Shown piece after piece: positions 24,683 to 33,378 of a DNA stretch of 64,000 nt; the first letter of the stretch is position 1; each line of letters begins with the position of its first letter. Origin of the DNA: Streptomyces sp. SID13031 (GTDB taxonomy: Bacteria > Actinomycetota > Actinomycetes > Propionibacteriales > Kribbellaceae); contig NZ_JAAGLV010000021.1 of NCBI RefSeq assembly GCF_010548305.1, positions 90,763-154,762 on the forward strand, in the 5' to 3' direction. A model generated the notes under the pieces. It was not told where the DNA came from. It did not search any database and saw nothing but the letters and a program-made list of their open reading frames with translations. The translations under genes were made by a program, and so were the position numbers.

Positions 24683-27004
24683 TCAGGTGCGGACATCCCA
24701 GGAGTCCGAGCTCTGCAGGACTTCTGGGAGCGGGCCGATGACGCCCAGGCGCTGGGTGCAGCGCGTCAGGGCGACGTACAGGTCGCGCAGGCCGCGAGGG
24801 GACTCGATCAGGATGCCGTCGGGGTCGACGACCAGGACGGAGTCGAACTCGAGGCCCTTCGCGCCCGCCACGGTAAGCACGGTGATACCGGCAACGTCGC
24901 CGACTGCCTCCTGCACCAGCTCGAGCCGGTGCCGCGAGGTGATCACCCCGACCTGCCCGTGCTGCGTCTCCTCGTGTGCCACCTTGCTCACGTACGCCGC
25001 CTGCTCGGCCGCCGGGACGTCCAGGTGCCAGGGCTTGACCCCAGTGGACCGCACTGACCGAGGGGCCTTGGCTGTCGGGTCGACCTCGCGCAGTACGTCC
25101 GCAGCGAGCTCCATCACCTCAGCCGGTGTCCGGTAGTTCAGCGTCAGCTCCGCCAGCCGCCAGCGGTCCCCGAACGTCGGTGCCAGCGCTTGCTGCCAGC
25201 TAGTACTGCCGCCGGCAGCACCCGTCTGGGCGACGTCGCCGACCAGCGTCATCGAGCGCAACGGACAGCGCCGCGCGATCGCGCGCCACGCCATCGGCGA
25301 CAACTCCTGCGCCTCGTCCACGATCACGTGCCCGTACGTCCACCGCCGGTCGACCGAGGCGCGCTCGGCCAGCGTGCGATCGTCATCGGCCTCATATCTC
25401 GCCGCGAAGGCTTCCGCATCGAGGATGTCCTTCGCCGACAACACCTCCGCCTCGTCGTCCTCGTCGAAGTCGGTCGACCCTGATCCGGACAGCACGTCCA
25501 GCGAGCCCTGCGCATACGCGATCGCCCGCGCGCGTTCGGCCCGTTCGCGAGCCAGGTCGCGCCCGTCGTCACCGAGCAGCTCAGCGGCTTCATCGAGCAG
25601 CGGTACGTCGGCGGGGCTCCAGTCATCGCCGTACCGGAGCAGGTGCTCGCGGTCGAGCGCACTGAGCTGCGGCGCCGCCGACGCGAGTCGCTGCTCATCG
25701 CCGTACAGGTCGATCAGTAGTTGTTGCGGGCTGAGCACCGGCCAAAGCTTCACCAGCAACGCCTGTACTTCGGGGTCCGCGACGACCTCCTTGCGCAACT
25801 CCTCCAGGTCGTACTCGTCCAGCAGGTTCTCCCCACCGAGCGGGTCCTCGCCGATGATGTCGGCGTACTGCGTTGTGAGCAGGTCGATCGTCTCGTTGGC
25901 GAAGAACGGCTGGGCCTGGTTGTGCGTCAGTTGCCGGGCGCGCGCCTTGGCCCGGGTCTCCTCGACCACGGACGGTTCCAGCCGTAGTACGGTCCGGTCG
26001 ATCGTCAGCTCGATCGGTTGGCCGGGCACCCATTGACGGTCGGCGACCGCGGTCTTGATCACCTCGGCCATCACCGCACGGCCCTTGACCTCGGCCACCT
26101 CGGCGGGCTCCGGCCGGGTCGCGGTCAGGCCCGGGTACAGCTCGGCGACGGTGACCAGGCGGACGCCGTCCTCGCCGAGCGACGGTAGTACCTGGCCGAT
26201 GAACTTCAGGAACGTCGAATTAGGGCCGACGACCAGAATTCCGCGCTTTTCCAGTTGACTGCGATGTGTATACAAAAGGAAAGCGGCCCGGTGCAGCGCG
26301 ATTGCGGTCTTCCCGGTGCCCGGTCCGCCCTGGACGACGAGCACACCGGCCAGCTCGGAACGGATGATCCGGTCCTGGTCGGCCTGGATCGTCCGCACGA
26401 TCGACTCCATCGTGCCGGTCCGCCGGGCGTCGAGCGCGCTGAGCAGGACCGCCTCGCCGACCACACCGGTACCGGGCTGGGACGCGCCGTCCGCGGTCCG
26501 GTCCAGGTCGAGCTGCTCGTCCTGGACGTCGACCACCTGACGCAACCTGGTCTGGATGTGCCGGCGGCGGACGACGCCCTCGTTCACCACCGCTGTGGCG
26601 ATGTAGAACGGCCGCGCGGCAGGCGCGCGCCAGTCGACCAGCAACGGTTCGTAGTCCTCGTCGTGCAACCCGATCCGCCCGATGTGCAGGACGCCACCGT
26701 CCTCGTCGTCGAGCCGGCCGAACGCGAGACCCTCCTCGGCCGCGTTCAGCCGGGACAGCCTGGCGTTCAGGTCCCGGACCCGGCCGTCGCGCTGGTGCAA
26801 GGCTTGCGCGTTCTTGGTGCCGGCCACCTGCTCGTCTTGCCGGCGACCCTCCGTACGTTCGCGCTCACGGTCGAGCGTTGCGTAGAAAGCCGTCAGGTAA
26901 ACCTGTTCAGCCTGGACCGGATTCAGCAATTCCAACCCCTCGTGATAAACTGCACCTCGTTGGTTCCCAGGGCCGATTTCGGCAATTTCTCTGGTAGCAG
27001 CCAC
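24683..27004 (-). CDS. HelD/UvrD-like superfamily 1 ATPase
   Basis: A 773-residue SF1 motor of the HelD group, which removes RNA polymerase from DNA. It has Walker A GGPGTGKTAIALHRA, motif II VIVDEAQELSP, motif III VGDVAQTG, LNYRTP and the C-terminal GAKGLEFDSVLVVDP with YVALTRCTQRL. The N-terminal coiled coil (about residues 30-95) is typical. The start is uncertain: GTG 27004 or a later TTG near 26935. Some family members (HelR) confer rifamycin resistance, but no rifamycin-associated element is visible upstream here. Confidence 0.9.
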   Translation of the reverse strand: MAATREIAEIGPGNQRGAVYHEGLELLNPVQAEQVYLTAFYATLDRERERTEGRRQDEQVAGTKNAQALHQRDGRVRDLNARLSRLNAAEEGLAFGRLDDEDGGVLHIGRIGLHDEDYEPLLVDWRAPAARPFYIATAVVNEGVVRRRHIQTRLRQVVDVQDEQLDLDRTADGASQPGTGVVGEAVLLSALDARRTGTMESIVRTIQADQDRIIRSELAGVLVVQGGPGTGKTAIALHRAAFLLYTHRSQLEKRGILVVGPNSTFLKFIGQVLPSLGEDGVRLVTVAELYPGLTATRPEPAEVAEVKGRAVMAEVIKTAVADRQWVPGQPIELTIDRTVLRLEPSVVEETRAKARARQLTHNQAQPFFANETIDLLTTQYADIIGEDPLGGENLLDEYDLEELRKEVVADPEVQALLVKLWPVLSPQQLLIDLYGDEQRLASAAPQLSALDREHLLRYGDDWSPADVPLLDEAAELLGDDGRDLARERAERARAIAYAQGSLDVLSGSGSTDFDEDDEAEVLSAKDILDAEAFAARYEADDDRTLAERASVDRRWTYGHVIVDEAQELSPMAWRAIARRCPLRSMTLVGDVAQTGAAGGSTSWQQALAPTFGDRWRLAELTLNYRTPAEVMELAADVLREVDPTAKAPRSVRSTGVKPWHLDVPAAEQAAYVSKVAHEETQHGQVGVITSRHRLELVQEAVGDVAGITVLTVAGAKGLEFDSVLVVDPDGILIESPRGLRDLYVALTRCTQRLGVIGPLPEVLQSSDSWDVRT

Positions 27005-27068
27005 AAATCCTTGAGTTTATCGCATTTCGCTCTTTGCGGTACCCGGCCGAAAGGGCACGATCAGGTCC

Positions 27069-28529
27069 ATGACGGTCCACCACATCGTCCCGCCGTACCT
27101 GCTCGAACACCTCGAGCGCACCGCGGACGACCCGAATCTGCGCGCTCGCTACCGCCAGTCGCTGCAGCACGACGCCGTACTCCGGAGCCGCCCCGCCGCT
27201 TTCGGGCAAGGCTCTGCCCAGCTTGAAGGCAGCGAGGCCGGAGCGCGACGGGTCGTCCACGATGCGGAGAACGGCACCTGCCTGCCAGGGACTCCGGCCA
27301 GGCGCGAAGGCGACCCGGCCGTCGCGGACGAGACCGTCAACCGGGCCTACGACGGCACCGGCGCGACCTGGACGATGTTCAAGGAATGCTTCGGCCGCGA
27401 CTCGGTCGACGGCGCCGGACTGCCGCTGAACTCGACGGTGCACTTCGACCGTGGCTACGCGAACGCCTTCTGGGACGGCGCGCAGATGGTGTTCGGCGAC
27501 GGGGACGGCGAGATCTTCGGCGACTTCACCCGCTCGATCGACGTCACCGGCCACGAGTTGACGCATGGCGTCACGCAGTACACGGCCGGGCTTGTCTACG
27601 AAGGCCAGTCGGGCGCGCTCAACGAGAGCCTCTCCGATGTCTTCGGCTCACTCGCGAAGCAGCACCACCTGGGCCAGTCCGCCGCCGAAGCCGACTGGCT
27701 GATCGGCGCCGAACTCTTCCGCCCAGGCGTCGCAGGAGTAGCCCTCCGCTCGATGAAGGCCCCCGGTACGGCGTACGACGACCCCCGCCTCGGCCGCGAC
27801 CCACAGCCGGCCCACATGTCCGGCTTCGTCGAAACCACCGACGACAACGGGGGAGTCCACCTTAACTCCGGCATCCCCAACCACGCCTTCTACCTACTGG
27901 CCACAACCCTGGGCGGCAACGCCTATGAGAAGCCCGGCCAGATCTGGTACACCACCCTGACCTCAGGCACCCTCACCCCCACTACCACCTTCACCACCTT
28001 CGCCGAAGCAACTCACAGAACGGCCAGCACCATGTACGGCCCCACCTCCCCCGAAACAACCGCCGTAACCCAAGCCTGGCAATCAGTAGGCGTCCTCCTC
28101 CCCACCACCGCCGAGGTCAGCTCCACCGATGCCAGCCCTGCCGACGCCGGAACCACCGACACGGCGCGAACCACCGACGCCGAAACGACTGGTACCGAAA
28201 CCACTGGTACCGAATCCGCCGGCACCGAAACGGCCGCTACTGAAACCGTCGGTACCGAAACCGCCAGCACCGCCGACACAGGCGATGCCACCGACTCGTC
28301 GAGCGAGCGAAGCGAAGCGGAAGCCCCGCCCGGCCAATCAGCCGAGTCGGTCGAGCTAATGCGTGCCGCCAACACCTCCCTGGCCCTCAACACCCCACCG
28401 GCCCCACCCGCAACCCCGCCTGCAGCAGCACCATCCGAGGCGCCCGCGACCCCGCCGACCTCCGCGACCCCGCCGACTCCGGCCGACTCATCGCCGACCC
28501 CGCCATCCGCACCCTCGCCGACCGACTAG
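27069..28529 (+). CDS. M4 metallopeptidase, protealysin-like, with long Thr/Glu tail
   Basis: A 486-residue thermolysin-family protein. Residues 1-50 form a short protealysin-type propeptide with HHIVPPYLLEHL (PPL motif). The catalytic core has HELTH (HExxH), ESLSD (third zinc ligand Glu) and NSGIPNHAF with the catalytic His. There is no signal peptide, as in protealysins. After the core ends near residue 340, a 145-residue Thr/Glu/Ala/Ser tail with TGTET-like repeats and a Pro/Ala-rich end follows, which is unusual. No emfourin-type inhibitor gene is next to it. Confidence 0.9.
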   Translation: MTVHHIVPPYLLEHLERTADDPNLRARYRQSLQHDAVLRSRPAAFGQGSAQLEGSEAGARRVVHDAENGTCLPGTPARREGDPAVADETVNRAYDGTGATWTMFKECFGRDSVDGAGLPLNSTVHFDRGYANAFWDGAQMVFGDGDGEIFGDFTRSIDVTGHELTHGVTQYTAGLVYEGQSGALNESLSDVFGSLAKQHHLGQSAAEADWLIGAELFRPGVAGVALRSMKAPGTAYDDPRLGRDPQPAHMSGFVETTDDNGGVHLNSGIPNHAFYLLATTLGGNAYEKPGQIWYTTLTSGTLTPTTTFTTFAEATHRTASTMYGPTSPETTAVTQAWQSVGVLLPTTAEVSSTDASPADAGTTDTARTTDAETTGTETTGTESAGTETAATETVGTETASTADTGDATDSSSERSEAEAPPGQSAESVELMRAANTSLALNTPPAPPATPPAAAPSEAPATPPTSATPPTPADSSPTPPSAPSPTD

Positions 28530-28615
28530 CGGCCCGCCGCCTTGCCGACGCCGTACCGTCTCGCGCCGTGCCGTCTTGCGCCGCTCCCGGCGACGTGCGC
28601 TCTCGCCGGTCGGGC

Positions 28616-28652
28616 TTGACCTCAAGGAGGCTTGAGGTTCTAGCGTCGAGGG
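28616..28652 (+). promoter_or_regulatory. SoxR-type box and MerR-spaced promoter of FMN reductase
   Basis: ACCTCAAG-GAGG-CTTGAGGT (28619-28638) is a perfect palindrome containing the canonical SoxR core CCTCAAGnnnnCTTGAGG. It sits between a -35 TTGACC (28616-28621) and -10-like TAGCGT (28641-28646) with a 19-bp spacer, the geometry SoxR/MerR regulators correct. +1 would fall at the GTG start (28653), so the mRNA is probably leaderless. No soxR gene is in the window. Confidence 0.85.
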
Positions 28653-29190
28653 GTGACTGTGCATCCGCTTCGTCTGGCGTTGGTGGTCCGGAATTCTGAG
28701 CCGGGTAAGTTCGGCACCGTTGTGGCTGAGTGGTTTGCGCGGGAGGTTGAGAGCCGGGACGAGTTCAAGCTCGACCTGATCGACCTCGACCGCACACCTC
28801 TGGCCGACCTCCCCGCCCGTATCGACGAGGCGGATGCGTTCGTAATCGTCTGCCCGGAGTACAACCACGGCTACCCGGGCGACCTGAAGACCGCGATCGA
28901 CGCAGTACGGCGCCCCTGGTACGCGAAACCGGTTTCCTTCATCGTCTACGGCGGCCGCTCGGGCGGTCTCCGCGCCGCCGAGCAACTCCGCCAGGTCTTC
29001 GGCGAACTCCACGCCGTCACCATCCGCGAAACCCTTAGCTTCCACCAGCCAACCGACCCCTTCAACCCCCGACGGCACCCCGACCGACCCCACCACCCCA
29101 CTCGCCGCCGCCACCCTCCTCACCCAACTGGCCTGGTGGTCCCGCCCCCTCCGCGAAGCCCGCACCACCACCACCCCCTACCCCGCCTGA
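28653..29190 (+). pseudogene. NAD(P)H-dependent FMN reductase, frameshifted near the end
   Basis: A flavodoxin-like FMN reductase of about 178 residues. The N-terminal fold LRLALVVRNSEPGKFG, the CPEYNHGYPG loop and VYGGRSGGLRAAEQLRQ are diagnostic. After SFHQPTDPFNP the frame shifts: one C too many in the C5 run 29066-29070 turns the expected DGTPTDPTTPLAAATLLTQ... into an Arg/Pro/His tail. The correct frame would stop at 29190. All catalytic parts precede the shift, so a partly active protein is possible. SoxR targets in Streptomyces include such reductases. Confidence 0.82.
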
Positions 29191-29261
29191 CCCCCCCGCT
29201 TTGGACACGACCCACCCGCCCAACCCCCACCCAGTCCCCAATGTCGCCCACGCCAGCCACC

Positions 29262-29314
29262 TTGTGCACGGCCTGAGCGCCGAGCTCCGGCCGAATTGCT
29301 CAGGCCGTGCACAA
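29262..29314. repeat. Extragenic palindrome, copy 1 of a two-copy family
   Basis: 17-bp perfect arms (TTGTGCACGGCCTGAGC at 29262-29278 and its complement at 29298-29314) around a 19-nt loop. Copy 2 at 59758-59816 shares the TTGTGCACnGGCnTGAGCG arm. It lies just 3' of the FMN reductase gene. Confidence 0.85.
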
Positions 29315-29319
29315 AGTTG

Positions 29320-29411
<92 letters not shown>

Positions 29412-29429
29412 CGGGCGAGCACCGACCTC

Positions 29430-29453
29430 GTAGTACCGGTTGGCCGGTACTAC
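29430..29453. promoter_or_regulatory. GTAC-rich inverted repeat upstream of luciferase-like gene
   Basis: Perfect 10-bp arms GTAGTACCGG and CCGGTACTAC around TTGG. The repeat lies about 130 bp before the oxidoreductase start. It could be an operator or a hairpin; nothing else in the 390-bp gap (29191-29579) looks coding. Confidence 0.5.
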
Positions 29454-29579
29454 GCCGCGCCCGTGTTCGCGTCGAGCGCGACCTCAGCCTTGGGGGTGCT
29501 GCGTCGCGCCCGCGTTCGGGCGGGCGGGAGCGCGGTGCCGTAGTACGGGTGAGGCGGAATAGTTGGCGAGGGGCGGCGG

Positions 29580-30611
29580 TTGGCATTCAACGTGAGTGCT
29601 GAAGCGATGCCCCTGTCCGTGCTTGACCTTTCGCCGGTGCCGACGGGGACTCGTCCGTCCGAGGCGCTGCACGAGACGCTTGAGCTTGCTCGAAGCGCGG
29701 AGGCGGCCGGCTACCACCGGTACTGGCTCGCCGAGCACCACAACATCTCCAGCGTGGTGAGCACGAGCCCCGAGGTGATGATCGCGGCCGTCGCCGCCGC
29801 GACCTCGTCGATCCGTGTCGGCTCCGGCGGCATCATGCTGCCGAACCACTCACCCCTCAAGGTCGCCGAATCCTTCCGCGTCCTCGGCGGCCTGTACCCC
29901 GGCCGCATCGACCTCGGCATCGGCCGCGCGCCCGGCACCGACCAGCGCACCGCGCTCGCCCTCCGCCGCAGCCGCGAGGCCCTCGCCGCCGACGACTTCC
30001 TCGACCAGTACGCCGAGCTCCGCGCGTACGCCGAGGGCTTCCCTGCCGGGCACCCGTTCGCCCCGATCTCCGCGCAGCCGGACGACGTCCCGCTGCCGCC
30101 CGTCTGGATCCTCGGCTCCAGCGCGTACGGCGGCCAGGCGGCTGCGGCGCTGGGTACGGGCTTCGCCTACGCCGGCCACTTCGGCACGCTCGATCCGGCG
30201 GGTGTCATCAGCTCCTACCGCGAGCTCTTCCAGCCTTCACCCGAGCAATCGAAGCCCCACGCGATCCTCGCCCTCGCCGCAATCGTCGCGGAGACGGAAG
30301 AGCGCGCCCAAGCCCTGAGCCTCGCGAACCAGCTCTCCATGCTCCGCCTCCGCTCAGGCCGCCCGAGCCCGCTTCCCTCGCCCGAAGAAGCCGCCGCGTA
30401 CCCGTGGTCCGACGGCGAACGCGCAGCCGTCGAGGAGTGGGCAGGCCTGGTCACCGTCGGCACGCCCGACCAGGTGGCCGAAGACCTGTCCCGCCGAGCC
30501 CAATCAGCCGGCGCCGACGAACTCATCATCACCACGAACATCCACAACCCTGCCGAGCGCCGCGAATCGTACGACCTCCTAGCCACCGCCTGGGGCCTGA
30601 AACCCCGCTGA
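29580..30611 (+). CDS. Luciferase-like (LLM) flavin-dependent oxidoreductase
   Basis: A 343-residue TIM-barrel FMN/F420-type monooxygenase of the MsnO8 group. SVLDLSPVPTGTRPSEAL at the start, WLAEHHN, GSGGIMLPNHSPLKVAESFR and GRIDLGIGRAPGTD are classic. The reaction is unknown. The start is ambiguous: TTG 29580 has GAGGGG 6 nt upstream, while ATG 29607 would begin just at the conserved SVLDL. Confidence 0.92.
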   Translation: MAFNVSAEAMPLSVLDLSPVPTGTRPSEALHETLELARSAEAAGYHRYWLAEHHNISSVVSTSPEVMIAAVAAATSSIRVGSGGIMLPNHSPLKVAESFRVLGGLYPGRIDLGIGRAPGTDQRTALALRRSREALAADDFLDQYAELRAYAEGFPAGHPFAPISAQPDDVPLPPVWILGSSAYGGQAAAALGTGFAYAGHFGTLDPAGVISSYRELFQPSPEQSKPHAILALAAIVAETEERAQALSLANQLSMLRLRSGRPSPLPSPEEAAAYPWSDGERAAVEEWAGLVTVGTPDQVAEDLSRRAQSAGADELIITTNIHNPAERRESYDLLATAWGLKPR

Positions 30612-30836
30612 CCGGGGTGATGCCGAGGACGTCGTACCGGGCGCCGAAGCCCGGGGCGTGGCGCCGAAGTCCCGGGCGTGGCGGAGAACAGGTACGACCG
30701 AACAGTCAACGAACCGAACCGAACCGACCGGTCGCCGCTGGCCGACGACCTTCGATGCCGCACTGCCGCGCCTGCTGTCCTTCCAACTCAAGCGTATCCA
30801 GCTGACTCGCTTCGGGCGGGGAGTTATCCACAGGGG
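30612..30836. other. Intergenic region with DnaA-box-like site
   Basis: About 225 bp between convergent genes. It contains a CGAAC-type short repeat (around 30708-30724) and a perfect TTATCCACA at 30824-30832. I see no gene. Confidence 0.5.
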
Positions 30837-31334
30837 CTAGGTGTGGGTGCCTCGGACGTGTTCGAAGATGAGGCTGGTTTCGGCGTGGATGACGGCGGGG
30901 TCTGCGGTGAGGTGGTCGAGGACGAAGTCGCGGAGGGCGTCGGGGGACTCGGCCGAGACGTGCAGCAGGTAGTCGTTCGCGCCGCTGACGTGGAAGAGGG
31001 ACAGTACGCCGGGGAGGCGGGGGGCCGCCGCGCGGAAGCGGTCGATCTCGTCGCGGGAGTGGGCGCCGATACGGACCGCGACCAGCGCCTGCAGCGGCCG
31101 GCCTAGGGCAGCCAGATCCACATCCGCGTGGAAACCGCGGATCACCCCGCGTTCGCGCAGTGAGCGGACGCGCGTCAAACACGTCGACGGCGCGATGCCG
31201 GTCGCCTCGGCGAGGGCGTTGTTCGGCATCCGGCCGTCGGCCGTCAGCAGCCGGACCAGCTCCTGATCGACCTCGTCGAGCGCAGCAGACACCGGCCGCG
31301 GGGCCGGTCCAGGCGTCCGACGATCCTTCGGCAT
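30837..31334 (-). CDS. Lrp/AsnC family regulator
   Basis: A 165-residue regulator. An N-terminal HTH (LDEVDQELVRLLTADGRMPNNALAEATGIAPSTCLTRVRSLRERGVI) is followed by the RAM ligand-binding domain (LQALVAVRIGAH...HVSGANDYLLHVSAES). ATG 31334 was chosen because the open frame further upstream is antisense to the PLP enzyme. It is divergent from the gamma-lyase/synthase gene, the arrangement known for MdeR with methionine gamma-lyase. Confidence 0.92.
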   Translation of the reverse strand: MPKDRRTPGPAPRPVSAALDEVDQELVRLLTADGRMPNNALAEATGIAPSTCLTRVRSLRERGVIRGFHADVDLAALGRPLQALVAVRIGAHSRDEIDRFRAAAPRLPGVLSLFHVSGANDYLLHVSAESPDALRDFVLDHLTADPAVIHAETSLIFEHVRGTHT

Positions 31335-31350
31335 GCCCCCACTGTAGGTC

Positions 31351-31392
31351 CCATCCACAGAATCCACAGCGTGTGGATAAGCCTGTGGACGA
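31351..31392. promoter_or_regulatory. Cluster of DnaA-box-like sites in the Lrp/PLP-enzyme promoter
   Basis: Within 42 bp are CCATCCACA (31351), GAATCCACA (31360), TTATCCACA on the minus strand (31372-31380) and TCGTCCACA on the minus strand (31384-31392). The third is a perfect DnaA box. They overlap the region where the divergent promoters must lie. Confidence 0.6.
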
Positions 31393-31463
31393 ATTTTCTT
31401 CGGAACTCTTGCACCAAATCTGCAGAAGATTCCATCCTCAGGCGTATCCCCGAGGAGGCGACC

Positions 31464-32624
31464 ATGACCCAGCTGGACACCCGCTCCGTACACGCCGGCC
31501 GCGACGACCTGACCGCGCTCGGCGTCCACGTCCCCCCGATCGACCTGTCCACGACCTACCCGCTGCCCGGCGTGGCGAGCGGCGGAGCCTCGTACGACGC
31601 TCTGGCGCTCGGCAACGGCCCCGACGGCGGCAGCCTCGTGTACCAGCGCCTGTGGAACCCGAATGTCGCCCGCTTCGAGGAGGCCCTCGCCGAGCTCGAG
31701 TACTGCGACGGCGCAGTCGCCTTCGGCTCCGGCATGGCGGCACTCTCCGCTGCACTGCTCGCCACCGTCGTCGCGGGCCGCCCGCACGTAGTCGCCGTCC
31801 GCCCGCTCTACGGCGGCTCGGACCACCTGTTGTCCACAGGTCTCCTCGGTACGACGGTGAGCTGGGTGACCCCCGCCGGTATCGCTGACGCCGTCCGCCC
31901 CGACACCGGGCTCGTCCTGGTGGAGACCCCGGCCAATCCGACCGTGGAACTGGTCGACATCGCCAACGCGGTCCGCCAGGCCAACGGCGTACCGGTGCTG
32001 GTGGACAACACGTTCGCGACGCCAGTACTCCAGCAACCCGCGCAACACGGCGCCACACTCGTCTTGCACTCCGCGACGAAGTACCTGGGCGGCCATGGCG
32101 ACGTGATGGGTGGAGTAGTCGCAGCGAACGCCGAATGGACCGCCCGGCTTCGGCAGGTCCGTGCGCTCACCGGAGGGCTCCTGCACCCGCTGGCGGCGTA
32201 CGAGCTGCACAGGGGACTGCAGACGCTGCCGGTACGGGTCCGGGCGCAGCAGACGTCGGCAGCGAAGGTCGCTGACTGGCTGAGCACACACCCGGCTGTG
32301 GATGACGTCTACTACCCAGGACTGCCCGAGTGCGACCCGCTAGGCCTGGTCGGACGCCAGCAGGCCGGGCCGGGTGCAGTGTTGGCCTTCACCACTGCAG
32401 GCGGGTACGACGCTGCCGCCCGGGTGGCAGCGTCGCTCCAACTCATCACTCACGCCGTCTCGCTGGGCGGAGTCGACACCCTCATCCAGCACCCGGCGGG
32501 TCTCACCCACCGCCTGGTCGACGAGTCCGCCAAGCCCCACGACAACCTGCTCCGCCTCAGCATCGGCCTGGAGGACTCGGAGGACCTCACCACAGACCTG
32601 GCCCAGGCACTCACCGCAGGCTGA
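31464..32624 (+). CDS. PLP-dependent trans-sulfuration enzyme (Cys/Met metabolism)
   Basis: A 386-residue enzyme of the cystathionine gamma-synthase/gamma-lyase/methionine gamma-lyase family. The N-terminus TRSVHAGRD, the PLP phosphate loop FGSGMAAL, VDNTFATP, the Schiff-base Lys in HSATKYLGGHGDV and the C-terminal RLSIGLEDSEDL are diagnostic. The exact reaction (lyase or synthase) cannot be fixed; the divergent Lrp gene favours an amino-acid-degrading lyase. RBS GAGGAGG at 31452-31458. Confidence 0.9.
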   Translation: MTQLDTRSVHAGRDDLTALGVHVPPIDLSTTYPLPGVASGGASYDALALGNGPDGGSLVYQRLWNPNVARFEEALAELEYCDGAVAFGSGMAALSAALLATVVAGRPHVVAVRPLYGGSDHLLSTGLLGTTVSWVTPAGIADAVRPDTGLVLVETPANPTVELVDIANAVRQANGVPVLVDNTFATPVLQQPAQHGATLVLHSATKYLGGHGDVMGGVVAANAEWTARLRQVRALTGGLLHPLAAYELHRGLQTLPVRVRAQQTSAAKVADWLSTHPAVDDVYYPGLPECDPLGLVGRQQAGPGAVLAFTTAGGYDAAARVAASLQLITHAVSLGGVDTLIQHPAGLTHRLVDESAKPHDNLLRLSIGLEDSEDLTTDLAQALTAG

Positions 32625-32664
32625 CTCGGCTCAACACAGCGGCCTCAGCCCGGTACAGGCGACT

Positions 32665-33243
32665 TCAGGCTGGTACCGCGACTGGGTGTTCCAGCACCTT
32701 GTCGATGATTCCGTAGGCGAGCGCCTCCTCCGGCGTGAACCAGCGATCCCGGTCGGAGTCCGCCTCGATCTGCTCCAGTGGCTGCCCGGTGCGCTCGCTC
32801 AGCAGCCTGGCCAGGTCCTTCTTGGCCAGCACCGACTGCTCCGCCTGGATCTTGATGTCCGTCGCCGTCCCGCCCATCCCGCCGGTCGGCTGGTGCATCA
32901 TGATCCGGGCGTGCGGCAGCGAGTACCGCTTGCCCTCCGCCCCGCAGGCCAGCAGCACCTGTCCCATCGAGGCGACCAGCCCCATCGCGTACGTCGCGAC
33001 CTCGTTGCTGATGAAGTTCATCGTGTCGTAGATGGCCAGCCCGGCCGACACCGAGCCGCCGGGCGAGTTGATGTACAGCGAGATGTCCGCCTTCGGGTCC
33101 TCGGCGTTCAGCAGGATCAGCTGGGCGCACAGGGCGTTCGCGTTCTCGTCCTTGATCTCGTCGCCGAGTACGACGATGCGCTGCCAGAGCAGTCGCTGGT
33201 AGATGTGGTTGTCGAGGGCATTCGGTGCGGTGGTCTCGCTCAT
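32665..33243 (-). CDS. clpP: ATP-dependent Clp protease proteolytic subunit
   Basis: A 192-residue ClpP. The catalytic Ser is in MGLVASMGQVLL, His in IMMHQPTGG and Asp in EADSDRDRWFTPEEA, all conserved. It forms the peptidase ring that works with ClpX or ClpC. It is divergent from an XRE regulator rather than in the usual clpP1-clpP2-clpX order, so it is probably an additional, stress-type paralogue. The gap has an ATCTGCC/GGCAGAT palindrome. Confidence 0.92.
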   Translation of the reverse strand: MSETTAPNALDNHIYQRLLWQRIVVLGDEIKDENANALCAQLILLNAEDPKADISLYINSPGGSVSAGLAIYDTMNFISNEVATYAMGLVASMGQVLLACGAEGKRYSLPHARIMMHQPTGGMGGTATDIKIQAEQSVLAKKDLARLLSERTGQPLEQIEADSDRDRWFTPEEALAYGIIDKVLEHPVAVPA

Positions 33244-33283
33244 GTTCTCCAGCGTCGCCGCCCGGCGCCCGGCAGTCCCGGGA

Positions 33284-33300
33284 ATCTGCCCATGGCAGAT
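33284..33300. promoter_or_regulatory. Palindrome in the clpP/XRE intergenic region
   Basis: ATCTGCC-CAT-GGCAGAT, perfect 7-bp arms, about 80 bp upstream of the XRE start. A candidate operator of the adjacent HTH regulator. Confidence 0.5.
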
Positions 33301-33378
33301 CTGCCCACCGCAGACCCGGCCGGGGTGGCACACTCGACACAGGACATCGAACCAACGACCTCAAGGGGAGGCCCGGAC

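Noticed and set aside
24683..27004. HelD-type gene as HelR, a rifamycin-resistance factor working with rox
   Set aside because: No RAE-like palindrome is present upstream, and the family alone does not show rifamycin function.
27069..28529. Protealysin with an emfourin-type inhibitor partner
   Set aside because: Neither neighbour resembles an emfourin; the flanking genes are HelD and FMN reductase.
30824..31392. DnaA-box cluster as a replication origin
   Set aside because: dnaA, dnaN and an AT-rich unwinding region are missing; only a handful of boxes lie here.
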